Below the pieces are notes generated by a model. It made no database searches. It was given only the letters and a program-made list of their open reading frames with translations, and was not told where the DNA came from. From positions 558,001-622,000 of the forward strand of contig NZ_BMSY01000002.1 of NCBI RefSeq assembly GCF_014649395.1: a DNA stretch of 64,000 bases, in the 5' to 3' direction. The stretch is from Streptomyces aureoverticillatus (GTDB lineage: Bacteria > Actinomycetota > Actinomycetes > Streptomycetales > Streptomycetaceae). Below are positions 1-8,275 of this stretch, in pieces (position 1 is the stretch's first letter; the number at the start of each line of letters is the position of its first letter). The position numbers were made by a program, and so were the translations under genes.

Positions 1-284
1 GCACCATGACGGGGGCGCCCAAGGTGCGCGCCATGGAGATCGTCGACGGCCTGGAGCGGGAGCGGCGCGGCGCCTACGCGGGCGCCGTCGGCCTGGTCGA
101 CGTGCGCGGCTGGAGCGAGCTCGCGCTGTGCATCCGCACCGTCGAGCACGACGGGCGGACCTACTCCACGCAGAGCTCGGCCGGCATGGTCGCCCAGTCC
201 GAGCCGGAGTCCGAGTGGCGCGAGACGCTGGCGAAGATGGGGGCCGCCTACTGGGCCCTGACGGGTCAGGAGTTGCTGGCGTGA
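1..284 (+). CDS. trpE: Anthranilate synthase component I, C-terminal fragment (5' end outside window)
   Basis: The reading frame is open from the window edge to the stop at 284, so only the last ~94 residues of the protein are present. The fragment starts within the family motif TMTGAPKVRAMEI and continues through YAGAVGLVD, LALCIRT and a STQSSAGMVAQSEPESEW segment. These are the conserved C-terminal chorismate-binding motifs of TrpE. The enzyme converts chorismate to anthranilate with ammonia delivered by TrpG, which is encoded 68 bp downstream on the same strand. Because trpG, trpD and trpC lie close by, this is probably a cluster-dedicated extra copy that boosts tryptophan for the lipopeptide, as in the CDA cluster. 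That last point is inference. The N-terminal two thirds cannot be judged from here. Confidence 0.93.
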   Translation, partial: TMTGAPKVRAMEIVDGLERERRGAYAGAVGLVDVRGWSELALCIRTVEHDGRTYSTQSSAGMVAQSEPESEWRETLAKMGAAYWALTGQELLA

Positions 285-352
285 ACAGCTCGCAGCTCCC
301 GCCGCCCGCGTGCGACAGCTCCCCGGCACCGTACGAGAAAGGCTTCCACGGC

Positions 353-955
353 ATGAAGGTCCTGCTGATCGACGCCTACGACAGCTTCGTCCACATCATC
401 GACCAGTATCTGCGCACGCTCGGCGCCGAGACCCGGGTGGTGCGCTCCCTGACCCGCTCCCCCGCCGAGCTGGCCGCGGCGGCGCCGGACGCCGTGGTGC
501 TCGGTCCCGGCCCCGGGCACCCGGCCGAGTCCGGACACGTCGAGCTGGTCCGGGAGTTCGCGGGGCGGGTGCCGTTGCTCGGTGTCTGCCTGGGGCACCA
601 GGCGATCGCCCTCGCGTACGGCGGCCGGGTGGAGGTGGCCGGGCAGGTGATGCACGGGCGCACCAGCACGGTGCGGCACGACGGCGCCGGGCTCTTCCAG
701 GGCCTCGGCCACACCCTCGAAGCCACCCGCTACCACTCACTGGTCGTCGCCGAACCGCTGCCCGACGAGCTGGTGACGACGGCCACCGCCCTCGACCACG
801 GGTACGTGATGGGGCTGCGGCACCGTGAACTGCCCGTCGAGGGCGTGCAGTTCCACCCCGAGAGCATCATGACCAACGGCGGCCTGGCGATGATGCAGAA
901 CTTCCTCGCCGGCTCCGGGAGCCGTGCCGGGCGGGCGGCGGTCACCTCCGCTTGA
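353..955 (+). CDS. trpG: Anthranilate synthase component II (glutamine amidotransferase)
   Basis: A 200-residue class I glutamine amidotransferase that releases ammonia for TrpE. It begins MKVLLIDAYDSF. The oxyanion motif LGPGPGHP is near residue 50, the nucleophile motif GVCLGHQAIAL near 80, and the catalytic His-Glu motif VQFHPESI near 165. The length fits a stand-alone TrpG rather than a TrpE-G fusion. The ATG at 353 was chosen because the family N-terminus starts there and a GAGAAAGG stretch lies about 10 nt upstream. An in-frame upstream extension to position 128 has no family similarity and overlaps trpE. It follows trpE by 68 bp and is probably cotranscribed with it. Confidence 0.95.
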   Translation: MKVLLIDAYDSFVHIIDQYLRTLGAETRVVRSLTRSPAELAAAAPDAVVLGPGPGHPAESGHVELVREFAGRVPLLGVCLGHQAIALAYGGRVEVAGQVMHGRTSTVRHDGAGLFQGLGHTLEATRYHSLVVAEPLPDELVTTATALDHGYVMGLRHRELPVEGVQFHPESIMTNGGLAMMQNFLAGSGSRAGRAAVTSA

Positions 956-1020
956 CCGCCGCCGCGTCCGGCCCCGGGCTCACCTCCCCGTCCCCGGGCT
1001 CACCGCCCCCGGGACCGCGC

Positions 1021-2430
1021 TCACCGCCCCTTGGCCACCTCCGCGATCGCCCGCACCGCCTCCGTGATGCCCGAGCAGGGCAGGTGCACATGGCCCACGA
1101 CCAGGGCGGGCGCGGCGGTGCCCGGCCGGGCGTGGAAGGGCGCGGCCCCGCGCACCAGGACCGACCGGGCGAGCGCCCCGGCCACCACGGCGGCCTCGTC
1201 GGTACCCCGGGGCAGCCGTATGTACGCGTGCAGGCCCGCCGCGCGGCCGATGACGCGGGCGCCGGGCAGATGTCTGCGCACCGCCTCCTCCAGGGCCTCG
1301 CGGCGGTCGCGGCCGCGGGCGTTGAGGCGGCGCAGATGACGGTCGAACAGGCCGCCGCGCAGCAGCTCCGCGAAGGCGAGCTGGGTGAGCGTGTCCGTGC
1401 CCAGGTCCTGCCGGGCGCGCACCCGCAGCAGCTTGTCGAGCAGCGGCCGGGGCGCGGCGATCCAGCCGAGCCGCAGGCCGGGGGCGAGGGTCTTGCTCGC
1501 CGTGCCCGCGTACACCACGCGGTCGGGGGCCTCGCGCTGGAAGGCGAGCGGGCGGATGCCGCCCTGTTCGTACCAGAGCCCGCCGTCGTAGTCGTCCTCG
1601 ATCACCCAGCCGCCGGTCTCGCGTGCCCAGCGGGCCAGGGCCTCGCGCCGCCCGGCGGACAGCTCGACGCCGGTGGGGAACTGGTGGGCGGGCGTGATCA
1701 GGACGGCCCGGACACCGGAGGCGGCGAGCGCGTCCACGTCGATGCCCTCGGCGTCCACCGGCAGCGGCACCGGGCGCAGGCCGCTGTCGCGCACGAACTG
1801 CCGCTGGCCCGAGTGCCCGGGGTCCTCGATGCCGAGCGCGTCCACGCCCTCCTGGGCCAGCACCGCGCACACCAGGGCCAGCGTCTGCGCGAACCCGGCG
1901 ACCACCATCACCTGGTCCGCGCCCGTGCGCACGCCCCGCAGCCGGCCCAGGCAGTGGGCGAGTTCGCGGCGCAGGCCCGCCTCGCCGGCCGGCGGCGGAT
2001 AGCCGTGGTCGGTGGCATCGGCGCGGTTCAGGACGCGCTGGTAGCAGCTCAGCCACTCGCGGCGCGGGAACGCGGAGAAGTTCCGGCCGCCGGGTCTCAG
2101 GTCCCAGCGCACGCCGGGTGGATGGGTGTCCGGGCCCTCGTCGAGCAGCGCCGGCACGACCGGCGCCGGCCCGGTGTCCAGGTGCTCCACCACGCGGGTG
2201 CCCGCGCCTCGCACCGCCTCCAGATAGCCCTCGGCGACGAGCTGCCCGAACGCCTCGACGACGACACTGCGCGAGACGCCCAGGTCGTCCGCGAGGCGGC
2301 GGCTGGACGGCAGCCGGGTGCCGGGGTGCAGAATGCCCTCCGCTATCTCCTTCCTGATGAAACGCTGTATCTGGGAGGTCAGGGACTGCTTGGATTCCCT
2401 GACGACGTCCACCGCCATGTGCAGGGCCAC
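1021..2430 (-). CDS. MocR/GabR-type regulator (GntR wHTH fused to aminotransferase-like domain)
   Basis: A 469-residue transcription factor. Residues ~5-80 form a GntR winged helix with the typical TRLPSSRRLADDLGVSRSVVVEAF segment. Residues ~110-469 are a fold-type I aminotransferase domain that keeps the PLP-lysine motif TASKTLAPGLRLGW and an aspartate motif IEDDYDGG. MocR proteins bind PLP and often control genes for amino acid or amine metabolism near their own gene. This one is divergent from trpD with 159 bp between starts, so trpD (and perhaps its own gene) is the natural target. Its ligand cannot be read from the sequence. It is convergent with trpG, whose stop is 66 bp away. Confidence 0.9.
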   Translation of the reverse strand: MALHMAVDVVRESKQSLTSQIQRFIRKEIAEGILHPGTRLPSSRRLADDLGVSRSVVVEAFGQLVAEGYLEAVRGAGTRVVEHLDTGPAPVVPALLDEGPDTHPPGVRWDLRPGGRNFSAFPRREWLSCYQRVLNRADATDHGYPPPAGEAGLRRELAHCLGRLRGVRTGADQVMVVAGFAQTLALVCAVLAQEGVDALGIEDPGHSGQRQFVRDSGLRPVPLPVDAEGIDVDALAASGVRAVLITPAHQFPTGVELSAGRREALARWARETGGWVIEDDYDGGLWYEQGGIRPLAFQREAPDRVVYAGTASKTLAPGLRLGWIAAPRPLLDKLLRVRARQDLGTDTLTQLAFAELLRGGLFDRHLRRLNARGRDRREALEEAVRRHLPGARVIGRAAGLHAYIRLPRGTDEAAVVAGALARSVLVRGAAPFHARPGTAAPALVVGHVHLPCSGITEAVRAIAEVAKGR

Positions 2431-2589
2431 GGCCCCTCCCTTTTCCGTTCGTTCGTGAACTCCGGTGAGTTGTTTCTGAATTGGCCCGTACGACTCCTCG
2501 GAAAGTGGTCTGGAAGGTACGCCCGTCGCTCTTCAGAATGAAAAGCCGGAAAGAAAAGGACGAGCTCTTCTTCTTCGAGGAGAATTCCC

Positions 2590-3654
2590 GTGACTGCCGA
2601 TGAGACACAGGGCCGTACCTGGCCGGAACTGCTGAACGCACTGCTGAGCCGCAGGGATCTGTCCGCGCGGGAGACCGCCTGGGCGATGGATCAGGTGATG
2701 TCGGGCGCCGCGGGGCCCGCGCGGCTCGCGGGTCTGATGGTGGCGCTGCGTGCCAAGGGCGAGACGGTCGAGGAGATCGACGGTCTTGTCGACGCCATGT
2801 ACGCACATGCCGTGCCGCTGGCCGTGGCCGGGCCCGCGCTCGACATCGTCGGCACCGGCGGGGACGGCTCCAACAGCGTCAACGTCTCCACGATGTCGGC
2901 CGTCGTCGCGGCCGGGGCGGGGGCGCGCGTCGTCAAGCACGGCAACCGCTCGGCGTCCTCCGCGTGCGGCTCCGCCGATGTCCTGGAGGAGCTGGGGGTC
3001 GCGCTCGACCTGCCGGCGCCGGAGATCGCGGATGTCGCGGAGGAGGTGGGCATCACCTTCTGCTTCGCGCCGCTGTTCCACCCGGCGATGCGGCACGCGG
3101 CCGGTCCGCGCCGCGAGCTGGGCATCCGCACGGTGTTCAACATCCTGGGTCCGCTGACGAATCCGGCTTCGCCCGTGGCCCGGGCGGTGGGCGTGGCCGA
3201 CGCGCGGCTCGCGCCGCTGCTCGCGGGGGTGCTCGCGCGGCGGGGGGTCTCGGCGCTGGTCTTCCGGGGTGACGACGGGATGGACGAGCTGACGGTCACG
3301 ACTACCTCCAGGGTGTGGTCGGTCTCCGGCTCCGAGGTGCGTGAGGAGTCCTTCGACCCGCGGGACATCGGCATCGCCCGCGCCGGCGCGGACGCGCTGC
3401 GCGGCGGCGACCGGGCGCACAACGCGCGCGTGGCCCGGGAGTTGTTCGCGGGGGCGCGGGGTCCGGTCAGGGACGCGGTGCTGCTGTCGGCCGCCGCGGG
3501 GCTCGCGGCGCTGGAACCCGGCGCCCGCACGGTCACGGAACGTCTGGCGGACGGCATGGAGCGGGCGGCCGAGTCCATCGACTCGGGGGCGGCGGCCGCG
3601 GTCCTGGAGCGCTGGGCGGCCGTCACGACGAAGCGGCGGAATCAGGGAAGTTGA
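2590..3654 (+). CDS. trpD: Anthranilate phosphoribosyltransferase
   Basis: A 354-residue protein that transfers phosphoribosyl from PRPP to anthranilate, the second committed step to tryptophan. The PRPP/Mg site [14 protein letters not shown] lies near residues 96-110, followed by [22 protein letters not shown] and [11 protein letters not shown]. All are standard TrpD signatures, and the length is typical. The start is the GTG at 2590, preceded by a strong GAGGAGAA ribosome binding site. The gene is divergent from the MocR regulator. Its last codons and stop lie inside a 26-bp tandem duplication (3641-3692), so its C-terminus (RRNQGS) derives from repeat sequence. Confidence 0.95.
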   Translation: MTADETQGRTWPELLNALLSRRDLSARETAWAMDQVMSGAAGPARLAGLMVALRAKGETVEEIDGLVDAMYAHAVPLAVAGPALDIVGTGGDGSNSVNVSTMSAVVAAGAGARVVKHGNRSASSACGSADVLEELGVALDLPAPEIADVAEEVGITFCFAPLFHPAMRHAAGPRRELGIRTVFNILGPLTNPASPVARAVGVADARLAPLLAGVLARRGVSALVFRGDDGMDELTVTTTSRVWSVSGSEVREESFDPRDIGIARAGADALRGGDRAHNARVARELFAGARGPVRDAVLLSAAAGLAALEPGARTVTERLADGMERAAESIDSGAAAAVLERWAAVTTKRRNQGS

Positions 3655-3700
3655 GGGTCCGGCGGGATCAGGGAAGTTGAGGGTCCGGCGGGATCAGGGA
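3641..3700 (+). repeat. 26-bp direct tandem duplication covering the trpD stop codon
   Basis: The 26-bp unit starting ATCAGGGAAGTTGAGGGTCC occurs at 3641-3666 and again, identically, at 3667-3692. A partial third copy (ATCAGGGA) follows. The trpD stop codon TGA falls in the first copy. The rest of the 299 bp between trpD and the convergent trpC shows no gene. Confidence 0.9.
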
Positions 3701-3953
3701 CGAAGTCGGGTGACCGTCAGGGGCGGAGACTGTCGGGCGACCGTCGGAAGCGGAAGCCTGACTGGCGACCACCAGGGGCGGAGACTTCGTCGGGGCGGGA
3801 CCCAGGGCTTGGGGAACCGAGTCCTGGGCCCAGCGTCACGGCGAGGCCACCACCCCGCCCCGCCCGCCGCCGAGGCGCCCGCACCGCAGGCCCCGCACTG
3901 TCGCGAAGAGGCCACCGACCCCGCCCGCCGCGCAGGCGCGGGCGCGGGCGCCC

Positions 3954-4802
3954 TCACCGCGAGGTGGCCGTCCTACCCCTCCCCCCGCCCAAGCGCCCGG
4001 CCGCCACCAGCTCGGCCACCGCCTTCCTGCTGTCCCCGTCGGTCACCACGGACTCGCCGACCAGGATCGCGTCGGCGCCCTGCGCGGCGTACTCCAGGGC
4101 GTCCTGGGGGCCGCGGACGCCGGACTCGGCTATCCGCACCACGCCTTCCGGTATCTCCGGGGCGAGGCGGGCGAACATGCCGCGGTCCATCTCCAGGGTG
4201 CGCAGATCGCGGGCGTTGACCCCGATGACCCAGGCGCCGGCGTCCAGGGCGCGCTTGACCTCCGTCTCGTCATGCACCTCCACCAGCGGTGTCAGGCCGA
4301 TCTCGGCCGCGAGCGCCAACAGCTCGGCGAGCAGCGGCTGTTCGAGGGCGGCGACGATGAGCAGGACCAGGTCCGCGCCGTGCGCCCGGGTCTCCCAGAG
4401 CTGATACGGATCGACGATGAAGTCCTTGCGCAGCAGCGGCACCCGCACCCGGGCGCCCACCGCGTCCAGGTCCGCGAGACAGCCGCCGAAGCGGTGCCGC
4501 TCGGTGAGGACGCTGATCGCGGCGGCGCCGCCCGCCTCATACTCCGCGGCGAGGCCGGCGGGATCGACGATGTCCGCCAGGCGGCCCCCCGACGGGCACG
4601 ACGCGCGCGACTGGAGCGTCGGGCTGTTCCGCTTGACCTCGGCGATGACCTTCAGGCCGTCGGCGCCCGAGAGCAGCGCGGCGCTGTCGAGGCCCGGGCC
4701 GACCTCGGCCACCCGGTCCGACAGCTCGGCCTCCGGAATGAGCCTGCGCCGCTCCGCCAGATCGGCGCGCACCGCCCCGATGATCTCGTCGAGCGCGTTC
4801 AT
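3954..4802 (-). CDS. trpC: Indole-3-glycerol phosphate synthase
   Basis: A 282-residue single-domain TIM-barrel enzyme that closes the indole ring of tryptophan. Family motifs in order are [11 protein letters not shown] (catalytic Lys, ~residue 55), [23 protein letters not shown] (second catalytic Lys), [23 protein letters not shown], and the phosphate-binding ESGV and ILVGESVV. The ATG at 4802 has an AGGACGG-type site a few nt upstream, and the family N-terminus (MNALDEII) starts there. It is convergent with trpD. With trpE, trpG and trpD it forms a partial trp set. No trpA, trpB or trpF is in the window, so those steps must come from the housekeeping copies. Confidence 0.95.
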   Translation of the reverse strand: MNALDEIIGAVRADLAERRRLIPEAELSDRVAEVGPGLDSAALLSGADGLKVIAEVKRNSPTLQSRASCPSGGRLADIVDPAGLAAEYEAGGAAAISVLTERHRFGGCLADLDAVGARVRVPLLRKDFIVDPYQLWETRAHGADLVLLIVAALEQPLLAELLALAAEIGLTPLVEVHDETEVKRALDAGAWVIGVNARDLRTLEMDRGMFARLAPEIPEGVVRIAESGVRGPQDALEYAAQGADAILVGESVVTDGDSRKAVAELVAAGRLGGGRGRTATSR

Positions 4803-4941
4803 CCATCCGTCCTTCCCTATGCCAACAAACCTAAGGACGGCCGGAGCGCCGGACCACACCCTTTAGCGTTCGATGAAAGTCCCAGGTGGGACGGGTGGTT
4901 GGGTGGTCCGGCTCTCCGCCCGTCGAGCCGCGGTGCTGCGC

Positions 4942-5103
4942 CAGGCCCGCTTCCCCGTCGGCGCGCGGCCCGCTTCCCCGTTGGCGTGCTGCCCGCGTCT
5001 CCCTCGGCGTGCGGCCCGCTTCCCCGTTGGCGTGCTGCCCGCGTCTCCCTCGGCGTGCGGCCCGCTCACCCGATGGCGCGCGGCCCGCGCCCCCGTCGGG
5101 CGG
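4942..5103. repeat. Imperfect 23/46-bp tandem repeat in the trpC - oxygenase gap
   Basis: Units beginning GCGGCCCGCTTCCCC recur at 4965, 5011 and 5057. Two 46-bp copies are identical (4965-5010 and 5011-5056), and each consists of two related 23-bp halves. Degenerate copies flank both sides. The array fills most of the 311 bp between the start of trpC and the end of the SyrP-like gene. No gene was recognised in that gap. Copy number is likely variable between strains. Confidence 0.85.
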
Positions 5104-5113
5104 GCCGCGCGGC

Positions 5114-6109
5114 TCACGTCATCGACACCACCACCTTGCGCGTGCCGGTGAAGGCCTGCCGGCCGTGCAGGACGGACATGTTGTCGACGATCATGATGTC
5201 GCCGGCCGCCCACGGCTCCGCGACGCGGTGCGCGCGCTGGGCCGAGCGCACCTCGGCCAGGTCCTCGTCGGTGAGCGGCGCGCCGTCGGCGTAGGTGATC
5301 CAGTGCGGCAGTTCGTCGTAGCTGTCGATCAGGTCGAGCAGGGTCTCGGCCTCCTCCGGCGGCAGGTTGGACGGGTGCCACTGATCGGCCTGGTTGAACC
5401 AGGCGTCGCGGCCGGTGCGCGGGTTCTTGCGGATCCCGGGCCGGTGCTGGCGCACCTTCAGGCCGCCGTCGTCCGTCCACTCGAACTCGGCCTCGGAGGC
5501 CGTCAGGAACTCCTCGACGACCGCCTTGTCCTCGGTCTCGAAGGTGGCCTGCCAGGACTTGCCGAGCCCGAAGCCGCCGTGCAGGAACTGGTGGTAGACG
5601 ACGCCGTCCGCGAACCGCGCGCGCACCTCGGGCGACAGGGCCCCGAGCAGCGCCTCGCCGTCGCACACCGGGGTCGCGCCGCCGGTGTCGGGGGCGTCCA
5701 GGCAGCAGAAGTACAGCCGCGTCGGCCACTGGGCGGCGTACGACATCTCGTTGTGCAGGGAGATGTCGTAGCGCGCCGGGTACTCGGTGGAGGTGAAGAC
5801 GCCGTCGGACACCGTGGCGCGCGGGGTGTTGCCGCCGCGGTAGCTGTCGATGAGGGAGTCGCCGAAGCGGCTGACCGTGCGGTGGAAGGCGGCGGCGTCG
5901 GCGATGCCGAGGCCGCGGACGAGCACCGCACCGCACTCGGCGATCAGCTCGTCGGCCCGCACGCGCACTGCCTCCCAGGAGTCGGATCCTCCGCTTCCGG
6001 CCCCCTTACCCACCTGATCCGGGCTGAAGTCGCCCTCCGCCGTGAAGTCGCCGTCGACATGCAGCACGGCGAGCGTCGTGCCTCCCGTCGTCCGCCTCTC
6101 GTCACGCAT
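5114..6109 (-). CDS. SyrP-like Fe(II)/2-oxoglutarate oxygenase, probable Asp beta-hydroxylase
   Basis: A 331-residue TauD/TfdA-superfamily oxygenase. The iron-binding HXE motif is in SLHNEMSYAAQWP (~residue 135). GGATPVCDG follows, and the distal His is in NMSVLHGRQAFTG with an Arg in GTRKVVVSM near the C-terminus, which should bind 2-oxoglutarate. The HNEMSY...WP and GGxTPV pattern is the one I associate with SyrP, which beta-hydroxylates Asp bound to a carrier protein in syringomycin assembly, more than with AsnO or VioC. That fits the Asp-type free A domain in this cluster. Its start overlaps the P450 stop by 8 nt (ATGCGTGA), so the two are translationally coupled at the end of the NRPS operon. 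The assignment of Asp as substrate is inference. Confidence 0.85.
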   Translation of the reverse strand: MRDERRTTGGTTLAVLHVDGDFTAEGDFSPDQVGKGAGSGGSDSWEAVRVRADELIAECGAVLVRGLGIADAAAFHRTVSRFGDSLIDSYRGGNTPRATVSDGVFTSTEYPARYDISLHNEMSYAAQWPTRLYFCCLDAPDTGGATPVCDGEALLGALSPEVRARFADGVVYHQFLHGGFGLGKSWQATFETEDKAVVEEFLTASEAEFEWTDDGGLKVRQHRPGIRKNPRTGRDAWFNQADQWHPSNLPPEEAETLLDLIDSYDELPHWITYADGAPLTDEDLAEVRSAQRAHRVAEPWAAGDIMIVDNMSVLHGRQAFTGTRKVVVSMT

Positions 6110-7358
6110 CGGTGCCTGTCCCTTCCGTGGCCGGCTCCGCCGTGAAGGCGACGGGCAGACCGCTGTAGCCGTGTACGAAGTTGGAGTAGAGCCGCCGCGC
6201 GGGACCGCGCAGCTCGACCCGCGCGACCTTCTCGCGCACCGTCTCGACCATGGCGTTCACATGGACGCGGCCGAGGAACGCGCCGAGGCAGAAGTGCGGC
6301 CCGTGGCCGAAGACGACGTGCTTGTTGGGGCTGCGCCCGACGTCGAAGGAGGACGGATCGTCGAAGACGTCCTCGTCGAAGTTGGCGGAGCTGTTCCACA
6401 GGGTGACGACGTCGCCCGCCTTGATGACCTGGTCCCGCAGGGGTACGTCGACCAGGGCGCGCCGCCCGAAGTGCATGGCGGGCGTGGTCCAGCGCAGGAT
6501 CTCCTCGGTGGCGCTGTCGGAGGTGACCTCGCCGGCCTTGAGGCGGCGCCACTGCTCCGGGTTCTCGGCGAGCGCGATCAGGCCGCCGACCAGCGACATC
6601 CGGGTGGATTCGTCGCCGCCGAGGATGAGGCTGTAGCAGTTGAAGACGATCTCGTCCTCGGTCAGCGGCGCGCCGTCGACGGTGGCGGTGGCCAGGACGC
6701 TGATGACGTCCTCGCCGGGGTTCTTGCGCCGCTCGGCGGCCAGAGAGGACAGATAGAGCAGGATCTCGTTGCGCGCCATCAGCGATTCCATCTCGCTGTC
6801 CGCGCTGTCGTGCCGGGACAGGGTCTGGGTGTTCCACTCGACGAGCCGCGGCCGGTCGGCGTGCGGGATGTCCATGAGGTCGCCCATGGTGTGGATCGGT
6901 ACGTGGTCGGCAACGTCGGTGACGAAGTCGGCGTCGCCCGACTCGACGGCGCGGGCGACGAGTTCGCGGGTGTGCCGGTGCACGCCGTCCACGACGGGCT
7001 GGAGCACGCGCGGCGCGAAGGACTTCAGCATGAGGTTGCGGATCGCGCGGTGCCGCGGGCCGTCGGTGACGGCGAGCATCTTGCCCGCGGCCGAGTCGCC
7101 GCCCTGGAGCAGCGTCGTGAGGACGTTGCCCTTCTCCGACGTGAACCGCTTGTTGTCGCGGTACACGGCGACGGCGTCCTCGTACTTGGACACCACCCAG
7201 AAGCCGGGCGCGCGCTCGGTGGCCGGGTGCCAGTGGACGGGGCTGAGTTCGCGGAACCGCCGCCACAGGGCGTGGGTGTCCACGTCGTGGAAGGTACGGG
7301 GGTCGGTGAGGTCGACGGCCGCCGGGTCCGGCGGCGCCAACACCTGGGGTGCGGGCAT
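6102..7358 (-). CDS. Cytochrome P450
   Basis: A 418-residue soluble bacterial P450. The heme-thiolate motif FGHGPHFCLG is near residue 345. The EXXR motif is in EEILRW, and the I-helix oxygen-activation segment reads LILGGDESTR. The ATG at 7358 has a GGAAG site 8 nt upstream. The gene lies 29 bp after the ABC permease and overlaps the oxygenase gene downstream, so it belongs to the NRPS operon. Likely roles are hydroxylation of a carrier-bound amino acid or oxidation of the acyl chain or finished peptide. The sequence alone does not separate these. An ordinary catabolic role is unlikely because of the operon position. Confidence 0.92.
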   Translation of the reverse strand: MPAPQVLAPPDPAAVDLTDPRTFHDVDTHALWRRFRELSPVHWHPATERAPGFWVVSKYEDAVAVYRDNKRFTSEKGNVLTTLLQGGDSAAGKMLAVTDGPRHRAIRNLMLKSFAPRVLQPVVDGVHRHTRELVARAVESGDADFVTDVADHVPIHTMGDLMDIPHADRPRLVEWNTQTLSRHDSADSEMESLMARNEILLYLSSLAAERRKNPGEDVISVLATATVDGAPLTEDEIVFNCYSLILGGDESTRMSLVGGLIALAENPEQWRRLKAGEVTSDSATEEILRWTTPAMHFGRRALVDVPLRDQVIKAGDVVTLWNSSANFDEDVFDDPSSFDVGRSPNKHVVFGHGPHFCLGAFLGRVHVNAMVETVREKVARVELRGPARRLYSNFVHGYSGLPVAFTAEPATEGTGTDA

Positions 7359-7387
7359 GGGTGACTTCCTTCGGGACGGAAGCGGGC

Positions 7388-8275
7388 CTAGGAGCCCGCG
7401 GTACGGAACCGGCGCAGGCTCACGACCGTGCAGGTCGCGAAGAGCACGCCCAGGGTCACGGCGACGACTGCGAGGGGATGTTCGCCGGGGAAGCCGCCGC
7501 CGGTGGTGGCTGGGTTGCCCCACAGGTCGCGGCAGGAGGCGATCACGGCGCTCACCGGGTTCCACTCGGCGACCGGCCGGATGGCGCCCGGCATGGACTG
7601 CGGCGCGAGGAACGCGCTGGACAGGAACGGCAGGACGACCACGATGAACGGCGCGACCACGCTGATGGTCTCCACGCTGCGCAGCGTCATCGCGAGCAGC
7701 ACGCCGAGCCAGAGCATCGCGTACAGGAAGAGCGCGACGATCCCGAACCCGGCGAGCGTGGGCAGCAGCCCGGTGTGCGACCGCCAGCCGAGGGCGAGGC
7801 CCGCGCCCGCCGTGACGGCGAGCCCGGCGAGGCCGACGAGGAGGTCGGCGAGGGTGTAGCCGAACGGCACCGCGGATCTGCTGATGGGCAGCGAGCGGAA
7901 CCGGTCGACGAGCCCGCCCCGCAGGTCCATGGCGATGGACACCGCGGTCGGCCCGACGCAGGCCAGGCCGACCTGGACGGCGCCGCCCGCGAAGACGTAC
8001 TCGGTGTACTCGCCGCCCGCGGGCAGCGTGATGGCGTCCCGGAACAGATAGCCGAGCAGCACCATCGACACCAGCGGGTTGAGGACGATGCCGATCGCGC
8101 GGCCGGGGGCCCGGCGCAGCCGGCGAAGGCGGCGCCCGGCGACGGCGAGGACCTCGGTGAGCACGGCGGCGGGGCCGGACTTGGCGGCCGGAAGGGCGGG
8201 ACCGGCGGAGTCACCGGGACCGCCGGGGCCGGGCCGCCCGCCGGGGCGGCCCGTCTCCACGAGTGTCGCCGTCAT
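7388..8275 (-). CDS. ABC-2 type export permease (DrrB-like)
   Basis: A 295-residue permease with a Pro/Gly-rich N-terminus, about six hydrophobic segments and the ABC-2 hallmark [22 protein letters not shown] near residue 125. The C-terminal half contains the usual [13 protein letters not shown]...WNPVSAVI segment. DrrB-type permeases pair with a DrrA-type ATPase to export the cluster product. No ATPase is adjacent. The only DrrA-like ATPase in the window is at 35677-36612, beside mbtH, and is the likely partner. The ATG overlaps the NRPS stop (ATGA), so it is translationally coupled to the synthetase. Confidence 0.9.
   Translation of the reverse strand: MTATLVETGRPGGRPGPGGPGDSAGPALPAAKSGPAAVLTEVLAVAGRRLRRLRRAPGRAIGIVLNPLVSMVLLGYLFRDAITLPAGGEYTEYVFAGGAVQVGLACVGPTAVSIAMDLRGGLVDRFRSLPISRSAVPFGYTLADLLVGLAGLAVTAGAGLALGWRSHTGLLPTLAGFGIVALFLYAMLWLGVLLAMTLRSVETISVVAPFIVVVLPFLSSAFLAPQSMPGAIRPVAEWNPVSAVIASCRDLWGNPATTGGGFPGEHPLAVVAVTLGVLFATCTVVSLRRFRTAGS

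Noticed and set aside
2431..2589. trp leader peptide / attenuator before trpD
   Set aside because: No short ORF with tandem Trp codons or alternative hairpins was visible.
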